Positions 31,246 to 42,569 of a stretch of 64,000 bases of DNA are shown here, piece by piece; the first letter of the stretch is position 1, and each line of letters starts with the position of its first letter. The notes below the pieces were generated by a model. That model made no database searches and was not told where the DNA came from. It worked only from the letters and a program-made list of their open reading frames with translations. This DNA is from Saccharina japonica (lineage: Eukaryota; Sar; Phaeophyceae; Laminariales; Laminariaceae), in contig MEHQ01003256.1 of NCBI GenBank assembly GCA_008828725.1, positions 359,390-423,389 on the forward strand. The letters are read 5' to 3'. Position numbers and translations under genes: made by a program.

Positions 31246-31839
31246 GTGCGCTTCGGCGTGCAAGTTACAGAATACCGAACAGGAACAACCGAACAAGCAG
31301 CTACGACGCATGTTGACTACCAGGAAAACTGTCGCTTCGTCCTACGTAGTCAGTACATGGTGTACACATACATAGACTACGCAACAATAAAAACCAACTT
31401 GCCCGTCGTGATAACGTGCCATTTTTTCGTATACCCGTCCTTCAGCAGTACTCAAAGGCACTATATGCCCTCAACGAGGGGGTGCCACAACTCCAAACCA
31501 CGCTTAAAAGGGCTATTAAATCATCCATCTGGAGCACCAAGTTGGATACTGTTTAAAAACATGCCCTATATTATACAAGCTGCCTGCAGACGTGAGTATG
31601 GCCATGATACCTGCTTCACTTGTTTCGACGGCCACAAACCTATAAGAGGATCGTGTTGTGTCCCTACGACATATATAACTACATATAGGGGTAGACGTGG
31701 ATGTAATTGGTTAAGTAATGCCTTGAACTGCAGTGTGGATATATTATGTTTGCCGAAAGAGGGGCACTATATAGTAGTGATCGTACCTCCTGGCGTCGGC
31801 AGCCGGACGGACCTCTCGCCTGATGGCTTCGTCAAGTGA
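31246..31839 (+). CDS. Hypothetical ORF, Cys-rich C-terminus
   Basis: 197-codon open frame whose first codon is GTG; the first ATG lies about 36 codons in. The C-terminal third is Cys-rich (TCFTCFDGHKPIRGSCCVP, then NALNCSVDILCLP). No signal peptide or domain recognised. At this window size one ORF of such length can occur by chance, and no homologous copy is available for testing. Confidence 0.2.
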   Translation: MRFGVQVTEYRTGTTEQAATTHVDYQENCRFVLRSQYMVYTYIDYATIKTNLPVVITCHFFVYPSFSSTQRHYMPSTRGCHNSKPRLKGLLNHPSGAPSWILFKNMPYIIQAACRREYGHDTCFTCFDGHKPIRGSCCVPTTYITTYRGRRGCNWLSNALNCSVDILCLPKEGHYIVVIVPPGVGSRTDLSPDGFVK

Positions 31840-31949
31840 AATGTCAAAGCACTAAAAAGCTTTCGGTTGACGTCGGCCGTTGACGTCGGCATAGGTTCTG
31901 CGAAGTCGGCGTAGAGGCGCTGCATCCGCTTCTGAGCACGTCACGGTGT

Positions 31950-32916
31950 GGACGGAGTCCCGTTTTGGGGACAAATTGCTTAGAATTAGAGTGGTTTGTC
32001 CCCAAAATGGAACTGCAGTCCTAAAAGGGTTAGCGACGGCTTTGCGGATCCCCTTCCCCCCGTGCACGTGGCCTTAACGTAGTTAAACAACACGCGTCCA
32101 TCGAGCATGTGCATCCAATTGTGATGAAGGGTAATTGCGTGATTCTCTTGAATCACATTGGACGAGCAAAGGTCGAAAGGGACCCCGGACACAAACGCCA
32201 CATTCCTCCAAGTCACTGTTACGTCCTTCGCACAAAGCATCACCACATAAACGCAACAAACTCTACCCCCATCTTCATTCCATCGCCTATACTAAAATAC
32301 TTATCGTCGAGGGCAGGGTCTCTTGATGTAGAAGAATGCACAATCACCAGTGCAGTGGATGGAAGCAGCATCATCCCCAATCAAAATCTTACTCCCAGGC
32401 CTTGTTGGCCTCACGAGACTACCACCGACAGAAATAGCATGCCACTTACCTAAATACGTTAAAATGCGCCACGGAGATGTTGTGCCACTTGACCCGCTGT
32501 TCGCTGCTGGCCGTGGCTTAGCTGTCGATGGTCGAGGAAAGCGTTACACCCTCGCGGGCTCCTCCACTTACTAGCTCTGGTCGCCCCTGCACTCCGCCGC
32601 CCACACCGCCCGCGTCCCATTGCTGTGCACCTCCGGCCATACCGCCCCCGCCCTCTTTCGGTTTGCCTCCGCCCATACCGCTCCCGCCCCATTTCGGTTC
32701 GCCTCCGCCCACACTGCCCCCGTCCCATGTGTCGCCGTGCATTACCAAGCCACCTTGCTGCTGGGGTGCATACGGAGAGAGTGACGGCATGGCCGTGGTC
32801 AAATTAGCATGAATACGGGTGGGAGGGGCAGTTCGGCATTGCCTGGCCATGTGACCGAAAGCTCCACAATAACTGCATCCCCCCGCAAAAGAGTTCGGCG
32901 CTGCTGCTGAGGTTGC

Positions 32917-32956
<40 letters not shown>

Positions 32957-34030
32957 AGCGCTGGCGAAAAACATCGCGGTCCGGCTTGTAGATGCCTAAT
33001 GCGGATAGTACATTTAGCTTCTCCTCGGCACGAGCGAAACCCAATTTGGGGTGCTCATCCCCCCGTCATAGCTATGTTCTCGAAAACTTTCTCCAGATGA
33101 TCCCTCTCGGCGTCACCTTGCGGCTGGTATCAGGCCATCACAGTCTTCCACGCTCCCTCCACCAACCAAGGGCATGCATGCGTTCCTCCACAGGCTGCCC
33201 TTGCATGGTTCCATAATGAATTCCCATGCCTTCTCGCACTTTTCGACACGCTGCTGTCCATGACGGTAGACATATTAGTTGCGCTCCTCCATCCTCCCGA
33301 TACCTCCGACTATCCAAGTGGGATCACTCGTGGGCTCAAGTGCCTCGATCGAACCCCGCGCCAACAATAAATATTGGAACTTTCTCGACCACAAGTGCAG
33401 CTGGCTGCGCCCATCAAACTTGGGCACCCGCATGTTGTTTAGCAAAGACAAGATCAGCGACGAGGCGGCGGTTTGGTTGCGATAACCTTGTTGCTACTCG
33501 CTCCTCCCACCGGCGCCTTCCCTAGCCGTTGCCTCGGCGGCTTCTTCCCCGGCGGATTTCCTTGCCGCTCTCTCGGTTGCTGTAGCCGCGTTCGCCTGGG
33601 CCGGCGGTGGTGGTGGTGGTTTGCGCGACGGCGGCCGAAGTGTCGGTCGCGGCGGTAAGGGCTCGATTGATAGGGCTCCCTTCGACGTCAAGAGCGGTAC
33701 CTTAGTCGAGGAATGAGTATTAGGCAACAGCCGTGGCGACGGCAACAACGAAGGCGGCTGGACGGAGGGTGATTGTAGCGAGCAATGACGGGGGCGTCGC
33801 CAAGGATGTTTAGGTCGCCGGCAGTCTCGCCAGTGGCAACGGTGGTGATGCATAGACAGTGGCGACGGTGGCGGCAATGGCAATCGCGGTCCCAGTTCAT
33901 GTCTTGAAATTAATGACGAAACTACTCTTGAAGGGGCCGCAAAATTATTATCGTATGCGACGAGCGGTTGGATCAGCTGCGGCGAGCCTCGTGATAGCTC
34001 CATCGACGGTGGAGACGGTGGCGGTGGCAT
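31950..34030 (-). pseudogene. Ty1/copia retrotransposon remnant: gag and protease region
   Basis: Minus strand. A Pro-rich N-terminal frame (34,030-33,494) is followed, in another frame, by a gag core with VPKFDGRSQLHLWSRKFQYL and ARGSIEALEP (about 33,485-33,279). Next come an Ala/Gln-rich CAG tract and a CCHC zinc knuckle (CSYCGAFGHMARQC near 32,870-32,830). Last is a protease/pre-integrase region with LIGDDAASIHCTGDCAFFY (about 32,400-32,350) and VAFVSGVPFDLCSS to LDGRVLF (about 32,210-32,090). Copia proteases normally have D-S/T-G; here that position reads D-D-A. Several frameshifts and stops break it. No integrase or reverse transcriptase was found beyond 31.9 kb. Confidence 0.75.
32917..32956. 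repeat. (GCT)n / (CAG)n microsatellite inside gag remnant
   Basis: About 12 GCT triplets with a flanking interrupted run. In the gag frame it encodes poly-Ala; in another frame, poly-Gln. Confidence 0.9.
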
Positions 34031-34179
34031 ATATTCTCTTTTAACAGTTGTAGTTGGGTCAAGCGATCAAGAGGCCGCGGCATAAGCTACCAGCGGAGAA
34101 GGCGGTGTAAAATCGCAGGCTCGAAGGCGGATGATGGGGTGCCTTCCGACAAGTATCACGACCCAGTCGCTTCTTCCTT

Positions 34180-34672
34180 TGCTATCGTAAAAAATTCAAA
34201 GAGGAAGACTGGCCGCAGCGGTGGTGACTGCAGCGTCCAACATTGACGGTTGCGGAATTGGCGACGGCAATGATAGCGGTATAGTTCTCTGCAACGCAAG
34301 CAGCACCCGTGGTGCATACGAATGTGACCTCGGGAAGAGTGATGGCTGTGCCAGCCGTGTCCTCAGTGACGACGGCACTGCTTTCGTCGGTGGTGGTGGT
34401 AGTGGCGATGTAGGCGGCGACTGTGGGCGGCGGAAAGTGTTTCCCTAGCCCCACCGTGTTCCGGGCCCGGGCCAGACACGGCAGCTTCCCGTATGCGCAT
34501 CCGTGTCCTCGTGGAAATGCGTCACCTCTCAAGGGCGCTGCCGCCAGCAGCCTCAATGGACTTCGGCTCTCGACTGCACGGGAAACGGCACTGATACTGG
34601 CGCTGCATTGGCAGCTTTTCTTGACGGGAACTGTCGACGTTCTCGTCTTCGAGTTTTTCACCATTGTATCAA
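34180..34672 (+). other. Conserved upstream block with candidate signal-anchor exon (left gene)
   Basis: Conserved with 63,157-63,640. One plus-strand frame ends in a hydrophobic run, LHWQLFLTGTVDVLVFEFFT (about 34,600-34,665), equivalent to LHWRLFLTGAVVVLVFGLFT in the right copy. A type II signal anchor is expected at the N-terminus of Golgi sulfotransferases. In the right copy a GT donor (CCAA then GTAACT) follows and is phase-compatible with the next exon; here the same place reads GAGACT. No ATG was found in frame, and substitutions between copies are not biased to third positions, so coding status is uncertain. Confidence 0.35.
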
Positions 34673-34817
34673 GAGACTCATGTGAATGTAGGCGTCTGTC
34701 GCGTGGGCGACATAAACTATAGTATATGGTTCATGCAGCACAATATATGGCGCTTGTTTGCCTTGAGTATCTCCGACCAACGCCTTAATTTAATGTATGC
34801 GACTCTTCACAATACAG

Positions 34818-37800
34818 GAAAGTTCCAAATAGCTACAAAATGCAAGGGTAACCATGCTAATGCGTATATTATCCCATGCGTTGCAGACGGCAGATCGCGT
34901 GGACAGGGCTCGGACAATCAGGCCCAGGCGGTATCCGACAGGGACTACCTGAACGGATTGGTGGAAGCCTCAGTAGCAAACACGGACAACCAGGAGGTAG
35001 ACATTGCCTTTGTCAAAACGCACAAGACAGGGTCTACTTCTATGGGGTCCCTACTGTATCGCTACGCGTTCCGGCACGGCGTAAAGGTATGCATGTGTTA
35101 TTCTCGTGCGATCGCACTATCTGCAATATTTTCTTGTTCGAGATGGAAGTCCTAACTCTGCAATGCGTTTCATCATGGTCAGCTGGCTTTGGTTGTATAG
35201 ATGTTGGTAGCAACGTATCGATATCGAGCGACCAGGTTGTCCGTGACACGCTTGTTCGTGGTTCAATGGCTGGAACGCGTGGTACTTATATCGCCATCAC
35301 TACTACTACGCACTTCCTTCAACTTACGTTTTCCCTTCCTACCTGTCCTGTGGTATCTAAATGTCGTTGTCGTCGTGCTGCGACATGACCTGACACACGG
35401 TGGTCTCTGGGTCAGTTGGCGGATTTCAAGAAAGGATCGGTGGTCAACCTCAATTCGGTTGTTAAACAGGTGAGGTCCGACTCTCTGTATGTCCTCCTTG
35501 GTGACCCTTCACTACAATGTGGCCACCTTTAGCAAGTCTTGGGTTCCTTGCGTTTTCCTTCCTTTCCGGCAACTCGTAGATTTTGCGCTGCGAAATTTCG
35601 TACCATCTTGATGTTATGTATGGACTATAGACTCGGAGAGGAATGTAAGGTGAATCTCATCAGCAGACAGATGAAGGAAGAGCAAAACCACTGTTGTAGC
35701 AGAGGCATACGCCAACGATTATAGACTCAACCGAATTGTTCGTACTTTGTGCGACACCGTGACGTTAGACAGCCCGTTCGGACTTGACACCCTGCTGAGA
35801 TCAATACCAATGCTTCTCGTCGACGACCAGGTGGAGAGAGGGGAATTCGAGCGTGTGAACATCATGCACTACCACATCGCCAAGCAGGGACACTTGAAGC
35901 ACTCATGGGCCACTGCACGCAGTAACTACCTACGCATCATGCGAAATCCTGACGACGTTAACTTCATCACGGTGCTGAGGGAGCCCCGATCGCACTTCAT
36001 CAGGTACCTACTCCTCCCCGCTTTAACCTTTATTCCACACAGTCCGGATACTCCTTCCCGCGAATGAACCAGATGGCCACATGCTTCCTCGATAGACCGT
36101 CCAATAGCTTTGAAAGGGCATTTGGTCACGCCGGTGTGACTTCGCGCAAGGGACAGTATGACTCGCCGCCGTCACCATGCGAAACAGATAATTGAGAAAC
36201 CCCCTGGTCCGCTTACAAAACACGCGTAGGCTACATATGTGCACTCCTGGGAGCCAGTGTATCAGATACAATTGGCGTATGGTAGTAGTTTTTTGGGGAT
36301 TTTACGAAAAGGGGTACACCCCCCTGTATCGTGACAAAAAGGGGGACATCGGTTTTCGCCGCCTGGTACGCTTATGTACTCTGTCAAATCGACTCGAAAT
36401 TAAAACCTTGTGCGTTTGCCACACTCACATGGCATCTCCCTAGCATCCACAGCGTTTTTTTTTCATATGTTTAGCAAGTGAACGAGAGCGATCAAAAGGG
36501 GGGTGTAAGTATATATCCCTTTTTGTTGTGCCTACGCGAGGGTATCCCCCTTTCCATCTACTTAGTTTGGGAAAGTCCCCCTTTTTACGCAATGTCCCCC
36601 TTTTTGTAACGCTGCGGAGAGGTATCCCCCTTTCTGTGTCAAGAAGATAACGGGTAAGTGACCAGTTCCATGTTCTGGTTGTTGTCACACGCCCAACAGA
36701 CGACGTCTAACGTCGAAAAGACCAACGGCCCATACCTAGGCAAACGTGGCCAGCAGATCAGCATACATTGGTTGGTGCCCTGTGCCCTGTTGTCCTCAAA
36801 AACCACCAACATATATATATACGAGTATACGTGAATATATACGTAACAAAAGATAGTAGTACTCCTACTGCTGACTGCCGTACGTATATATGTAGTCGTG
36901 CCGGTACCACCGTATACATATACGCGTATATCAGGTACGTACCATGGCGTAAAGGCGAGGAGAGTCTTATTGTACCAGGAAGTGAGCTGTTGAGCTGTTC
37001 GGTCAGAGTGATGGTTAATATATGACTATGAGTATACCGTTAATGCGCTGGGCCGTTGGATTGGTGTTGACGACCGCCTCTTCAACGATAACCTCGCCGC
37101 CGGTGCTTGGTAGTGTCCCCCCTTTTGTTACGATATATGGGGGGTGTCCCCCTTTTTGTCAAATGCCCTAGTTTTTTACTCGCGGTATATTCACGGGGGA
37201 TATCTGACATGACACATGTAAATCGTCTAGATGTCAGCGCATGGACCGGTATAATGCAGCAGCGATTCAACACCGCACTGCATCGAGCACTCACGCAACG
37301 TCTGCAGTAGTAGCAGCCAGTATGCATTGTAAAAGTGCGCCTTCTATAGTTCGTAGTAGAGCAACCGCAGAAATCGCGGCGAATGTCACGACATTATGTA
37401 TCACTGACGCTGCCCCAGTACAAGCACCGCCTGTTGCCCATGATCGAAATTGTCATCAGAACACCCTACCGGTTTGGCGGCCACAAATGCATTCGTTTAA
37501 CGCCTGACATCGGGGCACAACTATGTCGTTATTTCGATTGCATAACATGAAGCTCCCCCGCAACGTTCACTTCCGTCCCCAAACTCCGTTGTTCGGCTTG
37601 CATTTAATTTGACAACCCGCTTGGCGGACGGGACCGAGAAGCTACTACTACTATTACCTAAACCCGATGAACGAGGTACGAGAAACGTGCGAGACCGCGC
37701 CACATTCTGGATAGCGTGTACACTCGGAAGAGAGAAAGCGTCTGGCAGTTACAACCGGTACCTGTAGCTTGAGCTTGAACCACGTGTTGTTGGCGTAAAC

Positions 37801-40140
37801 TACCTCGTTAGTGGAACGCATCCCTCTCAGACAGATCACGCCGCACAGGTCTGCCGAACTAACTAATGAAACCGTGGCCATCTAAGTAGTTCGGACGTAA
37901 AACAGTGTGCTAGGTACTAGAGCGTAGTCGCGCTATTGCCGAGGTATAATCAACGAAGAACGTCTAGTTGGTGGGGTGTACAACTTCCTTCCACTGTGCA
38001 TGTTTATGTTTCGGGCTACTTTTGAGTCATCCCAGCACATCTGTCCGTGAACTGGTATGGAAGTAACGCCATAAGTTGGACGTCCTCCATGCCTGTCTCG
38101 TACTAATCCATACATCAGACCCGCGTTACCCCACATTAAGCCCCGTGTCCTTACCTAGAGTTTCCCCCGACCTTGATTCGCCGGTCAGCTGTCCCTCGAA
38201 GATTTCCTGGCGGCACCACGACACCACCGCGACCACTTCGATGCCTTGGTCAACCCTCTCGCGGCGGAGTTCGGGGTGTCTTCCGTGACGCAGATGGAAC
38301 GCCTGATTGCTCTTGGGCTTTCGTCCTTCAAGCTAGTGAGGGGGTGTTGCGATTGCGTCGACTAGCGGTAAAGGGCAGTACCACAATGTGTTGAACGACT
38401 ACTAGATATATCTGACTACGGAGTGTCGTGCGAGCAAGCAGATATTATGCAAACCGTTGAGTGCGTCGTAGGGGCAGGTTTATGGAGGGTTATGCAGGTC
38501 GACGACTGCTTGACTGCATAGAGTAGTTTTCATCGCGAGACGACGCCCGTAGCTTGCGGTCGTTGCCGTTTATTACCTACAAGAAAAAATCTTGGCTCTC
38601 CGTTTTCACGCCCGGTTGTACTATTATTAGTCTTCATTACGTTTATGTGTAGCCCTCAAAGTTTCGTGAGCGCTACGTTATTCAATCTGCAACCGAATTG
38701 GGGTACTACTCTTGCTTCGTTTGCCGACATGTTAAGCTATCTCTGCCCATTTAATCATTGCACTGTCCGCGTTAAATGTACGCTCGGGAGCAACAGTCTT
38801 ATCTCCACGAGTTTATGCCCTCGCCCGAAGGCTGCAATGTGATAATCGCAGCAAAGAAAGCTGAAAAGCAACGCTCCCCATGCAAACCCCTTGTTGACCC
38901 CAGTCGAGGAGAAACGCATCACTGCCTCGCTGCGTGTCCTGGGAATACCATAAGTGTCGCGGCGTGATGTCCTGGGAATAAATTTTGTGTTGACCCCACC
39001 AACCACAGCGTTCACGAAAGTAGCTACGCAGTAAGGTTGCTTCTGCATGTCTGCATTTGCTTCTATTTTTACTGAAACCGTGATTTGTCTATGCTTCAAC
39101 CGCCGTACTCCGCGAGGTAGATTTTTCTGACGGAACGGTTTGATGAGGGGCTGATGGTTCTACGGCGCCTTCTAGGCTGGAGCATGATCGACATGACCTA
39201 CATAACGTTGAACGAGACGAAACCAGGAGAAACGCGATGGGACGGAAAAACCTTCCTCAAAACGCCATCTTTCGATGATCTCCCTGAGAAGGCAAGACGT
39301 TTGGCATGCGAAGGGGATATTGCTCGAGCCAACCCCACCAGTGCTTCTTCAAGAGAGAAACCAATCAGGATTGCCCTTATATAACGGCCCCGTTGTTTAG
39401 TTTTAGTCGGAACTCGCTAGTGTTCTCGGTCATGCCCGCAGCAACCAGGCAGCCCTATGGCGCGAGCATGAAGGCTACTTTTCAAAGCGCTCGTACGCAG
39501 CAGTCCCGTTAACGATTCACTCTGCGCAAGCTTGATTGTGGCCCATTTCGACTATAACGCCGGCTGCTCCGCACTGTCGGCACAGGTGCAAAACGAAATT
39601 GACGAACTCACGGTGCTGGACCAGCTGTTGTACACTGCAGCCCAAGAGGAGTATGCGAAGGTACAAAGACGGGGGAGCATGCCTTTCGATCCCACGCGAC
39701 AGCACTGTTGAACCTTCGCACTTGATTCGGGAAGGGTTAATCCGGCGGCGATCGTCGTGCTTTTGTGGTTTGTCCCTCTCATCGTGAAGTCGAGACTAAC
39801 GGTGTTCAATTCCCGCATCGTGCGACCGATAGGTAGCAATAGTGACTCGGGGGTCGTTGAGCACCCTGAAATCCTTGTGTCTTGAATATGTAAATGCCAA
39901 ACGGGGCCTGGTATTTGAAACCAGGCACCAGGTACATTGTATTTTTTTTGTCGCATTGCCTGGCTCAGACTTACCGTCACTTGCTTCGCAACGTTCGCGT
40001 CCACTCGTCGGCCCCCCTCGCAGCGACTGCGACCTATGTCCGACGTCATAGAGGCAGATTTGGAGGATTTCAATCAGCTACAGGACGTCGTCAGCGATTA
40101 CCTGAATGCCAACGAATCGAGCAAGGCAAATGAGTTGTAA
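34818..40140 (+). CDS. Galactose-3-O-sulfotransferase-like gene, left copy (multi-exon)
   Basis: Golgi-type enzyme expected to move sulfate from PAPS onto a sugar hydroxyl of glycans or glycolipids. Exons by comparison with the right copy: a 34,818-35,086, b 35,416-35,469, c 35,831-36,003, d 38,189-38,335, e 39,121-39,303, f 39,586-39,660, g 40,024-40,140 (TAA). Exon a has the 5'-phosphosulfate-binding motif FVKTHKTGSTSMGSLLYRYA. Exon c has VNIMHYHI and the 3'-phosphate motif FITVLREPRSHF. Exon d has SLEDFLAAPR; exon e has TERFDEGLMVLRRLLGW. These follow the order of animal GAL3ST proteins. Exon c ends in phase 2 while d starts in phase 0, so a small exon is missing (candidate within 36,043-36,132). 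The donor after exon e is GC (GCATGC) where the right copy has GTATGC. About 338 residues are accounted for; relatives are usually 400-480. Possibly decaying. Confidence 0.82.
36295..37169. mobile_element. TIR element in the intron of the left sulfotransferase
   Basis: Ends are ~50-bp imperfect inverted repeats: GGGGATTTTACGAAAAGGGG and TACACCCCCC at left, with the complementary GGGGGGTGTCCCCCTTTTTG and TCAAATGCCCTA at right. GTCCCCCTTTTTGT-type motifs recur in both orientations inside. The right-arm gene has no equivalent sequence, so the insertion postdates the inverted duplication. Non-coding; no target duplication identified with certainty. Confidence 0.65.
37170..37515 (+). repeat. ~345-bp dispersed element with a conserved small ORF (copy 1)
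   Basis: Matches 61,855-62,205 in the same window orientation, although the surrounding arms are inverted; the two sit in different introns, one sense and one antisense to the host gene. They are therefore separate insertions. An ATG frame (37,241-37,507, 88 aa, MDRYNAAAIQHRTASS start) corresponds to 61,928-62,200 (90 aa, MHRYNEATVIQHRTASS start). Gaps between the two copies are 3, 9 and 12 nt, all keeping the frame. Function unknown. Confidence 0.6.
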
Positions 40141-41090
40141 GTATAGGCTATGTTTGAAGTCAAATAGTGAAAACGGAAACTTACTCGTAGTTTCTCTCGT
40201 CGATAATCTTGCTTACTTGTCCTACTTTGTGCCTGCAACGACAACGATAATCCGATGCGACAACAACACACTGATAACTCGGCTGCCATGTCTCGCGGAG
40301 ACTTCTGTTTTCGGTGCGTAGGCTCCGGAGCGTCTATCAGGCGTCTGTCGTCGTGGAAAGAGTTTCGTCACACAACATTAACAATGCCCTGATGAACGCC
40401 GTGCGTTGTTGCGTCTGCCCACAGATATCGATCGATGGATGTTTACCAGAACAGCCCGCCGGTTAACCCGTTTTGAGTGCGCCTAGTCCGCAACCCACTT
40501 TGGTTGGGCGCAGTTGGATTGGCGGCTAGGAGTTCATCGATGCCAGTAGTACGGTGCCACCGACAATCGACGAGTATAAATTTAGCCGTGTGAAGCGAAG
40601 TGTTGCGTCTATCTCAATTACATAGCGTTGGGCCGTGGTCCAGCATATACGTGTTGCCAGTGTATATCTACTACTGTACCATGGCCAGGGGGGGGAGAGG
40701 GGCCCCTCGCTGCTTTCTAAGAGTGGCGTTGTATTTTAGTCGAACGACAGGAAGGCAGTTGTTGTTGCACTGTTGCTGCATTCAGTGGGCGCGCTTGCCG
40801 AGCCGTACGTTTATCCGCCGATACCGCTGCTGCACCAGCGCTGAGCGAAAGGCGGACAATACGTACGGATTCATACACCAAATCCAATACATACACCTTC
40901 CACACGGCCGTGGATTCATCCGCCGATGCAGATGGTACATGGCTGTTGCCACAGCTCTGAGAGAAAGGCGGACCACACGTATCCATACAGCAGATCAGAT
41001 ATGCACACACTCAGCATCTGTCACGAGTAGCACCAGACCAAAACGCACACAGTAATGGCGGACGGTCGTATCACGTGGTGCACGCGGTGA

Positions 41091-42084
41091 AACCTTTCCA
41101 CGTATGAACAATAGCAGTGTTGACCAAAACCCTGAATGTGTCATTTTAGCTAACACCCTTCCAGACAGAAACACACAACAAGCCCCAGACAGCGCAAAAA
41201 TCTCCGCTATGTACAACAATCAGTCCAATCAATGGCGTGAGAAGCGCTTGCGTACAACAACTAATCTGGCCAATCAATGCTATACACGATATTCAACAAC
41301 AGCGTATCGAAACATCTCACTGCGTATACCACCTATTATACTGTACCTATAGCCTGCCAATGACGACACATCGCAGCCAATTGGATCGCTCATTCAAATA
41401 CTGAACTCACAGCTGACGAATTTATAATAATTTTATGTATTACATCTACCTTTGTATATGATACCAGGTATTATATAACCTGTCACGATTAAAAATTAAC
41501 AACACTGCTTGCTGTGGACAGCTTCGTTTGAAACGCGGATATCGTATGCGCTACAGCAAGAAGTAATGCTCCTGGAACAGCACAGTACGCAAATAAGTAC
41601 GTAAACATTTTCCTCCGGGAACTAGATGTATATAGCCGCGAACCCCTGCCCTCGTTTGACACATATTCCCAAGTCTACGATACAACGTCAAATAAATATA
41701 AAACAATTCATACTACTGTAATTCAAGATATGAATTAGTCTTCGCCTTCGAGGCATACGACAGATCCACACCGATGGCGTGAGAATGGAGCTTGAATGGG
41801 GCGTAACCCTTTAATAACTGGTCCCACGAATATGGGCACAAACTACTTGGAATTAGTGTGGGGCCTTTTTCTTCAGTTCTGATTGGGTTAAGACTGAAGA
41901 ATATAACGTAAAAAACGCATATTGAGAAGAAGGAGGGAGCACCAGGACAACAAATTGAGTATTATTGTGGATAAAGCTTAGCGGGACGTAGACAGAAAAA
42001 AGGTAGACTTTGCGCATAGGTTTCCTTTGTTTCCGTGGTTTTCTGCTTTCGGAAATGTTATGAGTGATCAACGTTGAAGCTCAT
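41091..42084. other. No recognised gene; inverted fragment of the 4.5-kb repeat
   Basis: Just beyond the left arm. 41,990-42,084 is the reverse complement of the 4,620-4,710 repeat and provides the empty site for the hAT-like MITE. The rest is AT-rich without a supported ORF. Confidence 0.45.
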
Positions 42085-42569
42085 GCTACACATTGTCGGA
42101 TGGCAACGATGATAATAATATAGATATACCTATATATGATGGTAGTGAGACTGATCTTAAACGTTTCTTCGTTATTTGCGGACCTCTCTGTAAAGGCCTT
42201 CTCGCGCGGTTTCTTCGTCGGGCCACGTGTCCTCGTCGGTCGTAGCGGCCTGCGCCGACGATACGCTCGCTCGGCGCCGCACGCGCTCGCGCGAGGCTTC
42301 GACGTCGGGATATACAACGGGTATCTCCGTAATCTACGAGCCCTTTCTGCCCTCTCAGCGTTTTGACGCAACGCTTCTCCATAGGACTTATATAAAATCG
42401 TGATTTACTTGGGGGAGTGCTCTCCGACCTCCGGGGCCTCGGGAAGATCGGCCGCCCTGGGGGCGCCGGCGTCGTGGGGACCTCTGTGAGCGAACGCAAA
42501 GGTCAAGATCTATGACATACTTCGCACTCCTTGCACAAAAACGCCGTCCATGTTTCGTGTCGATGACGT
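42085..42569. other. GC-rich interval downstream of copia integrase
   Basis: On the minus strand, PTTPAPPGRPIFPRPRRSES lies where the Pro/Ser-rich linker between copia integrase and reverse transcriptase would be, followed by CGCTCGCGCG-rich sequence. No reverse transcriptase motif recognised, so the element appears truncated here. Confidence 0.4.

Larger units (their letters stand above)
33890..41090 (+). repeat. Large inverted duplication, left arm
   Basis: Reverse complement matches 57,600-64,000 with many substitutions and indels. Homologous anchors include the gag N-terminal segment near 33,900-34,050, all sulfotransferase exons, and a 3' flank with TGGCCAGGGGGGGAGAGG and GGCGCGCTTGCCGAGCCGTA. 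Exons are far better conserved than most of the introns. Lengths differ because the left arm gained about 1.3 kb (36,270-37,540). The right arm reaches the window edge, so the true extent is unknown. Confidence 0.9.

Noticed and set aside
35539..35767. Frameshift in the left sulfotransferase upstream of exon c
   Set aside because: The 4-bp and 2-bp indels relative to the right copy fall before the acceptor (GACGACCAG then GTGGAG), so they are most simply intronic.
41853..42071. Short minus-strand ORFs at 41.9 kb as genes
   Set aside because: They lie in the inverted copy of the 4.5-kb dispersed repeat, and the frame is not shared with the other copy.
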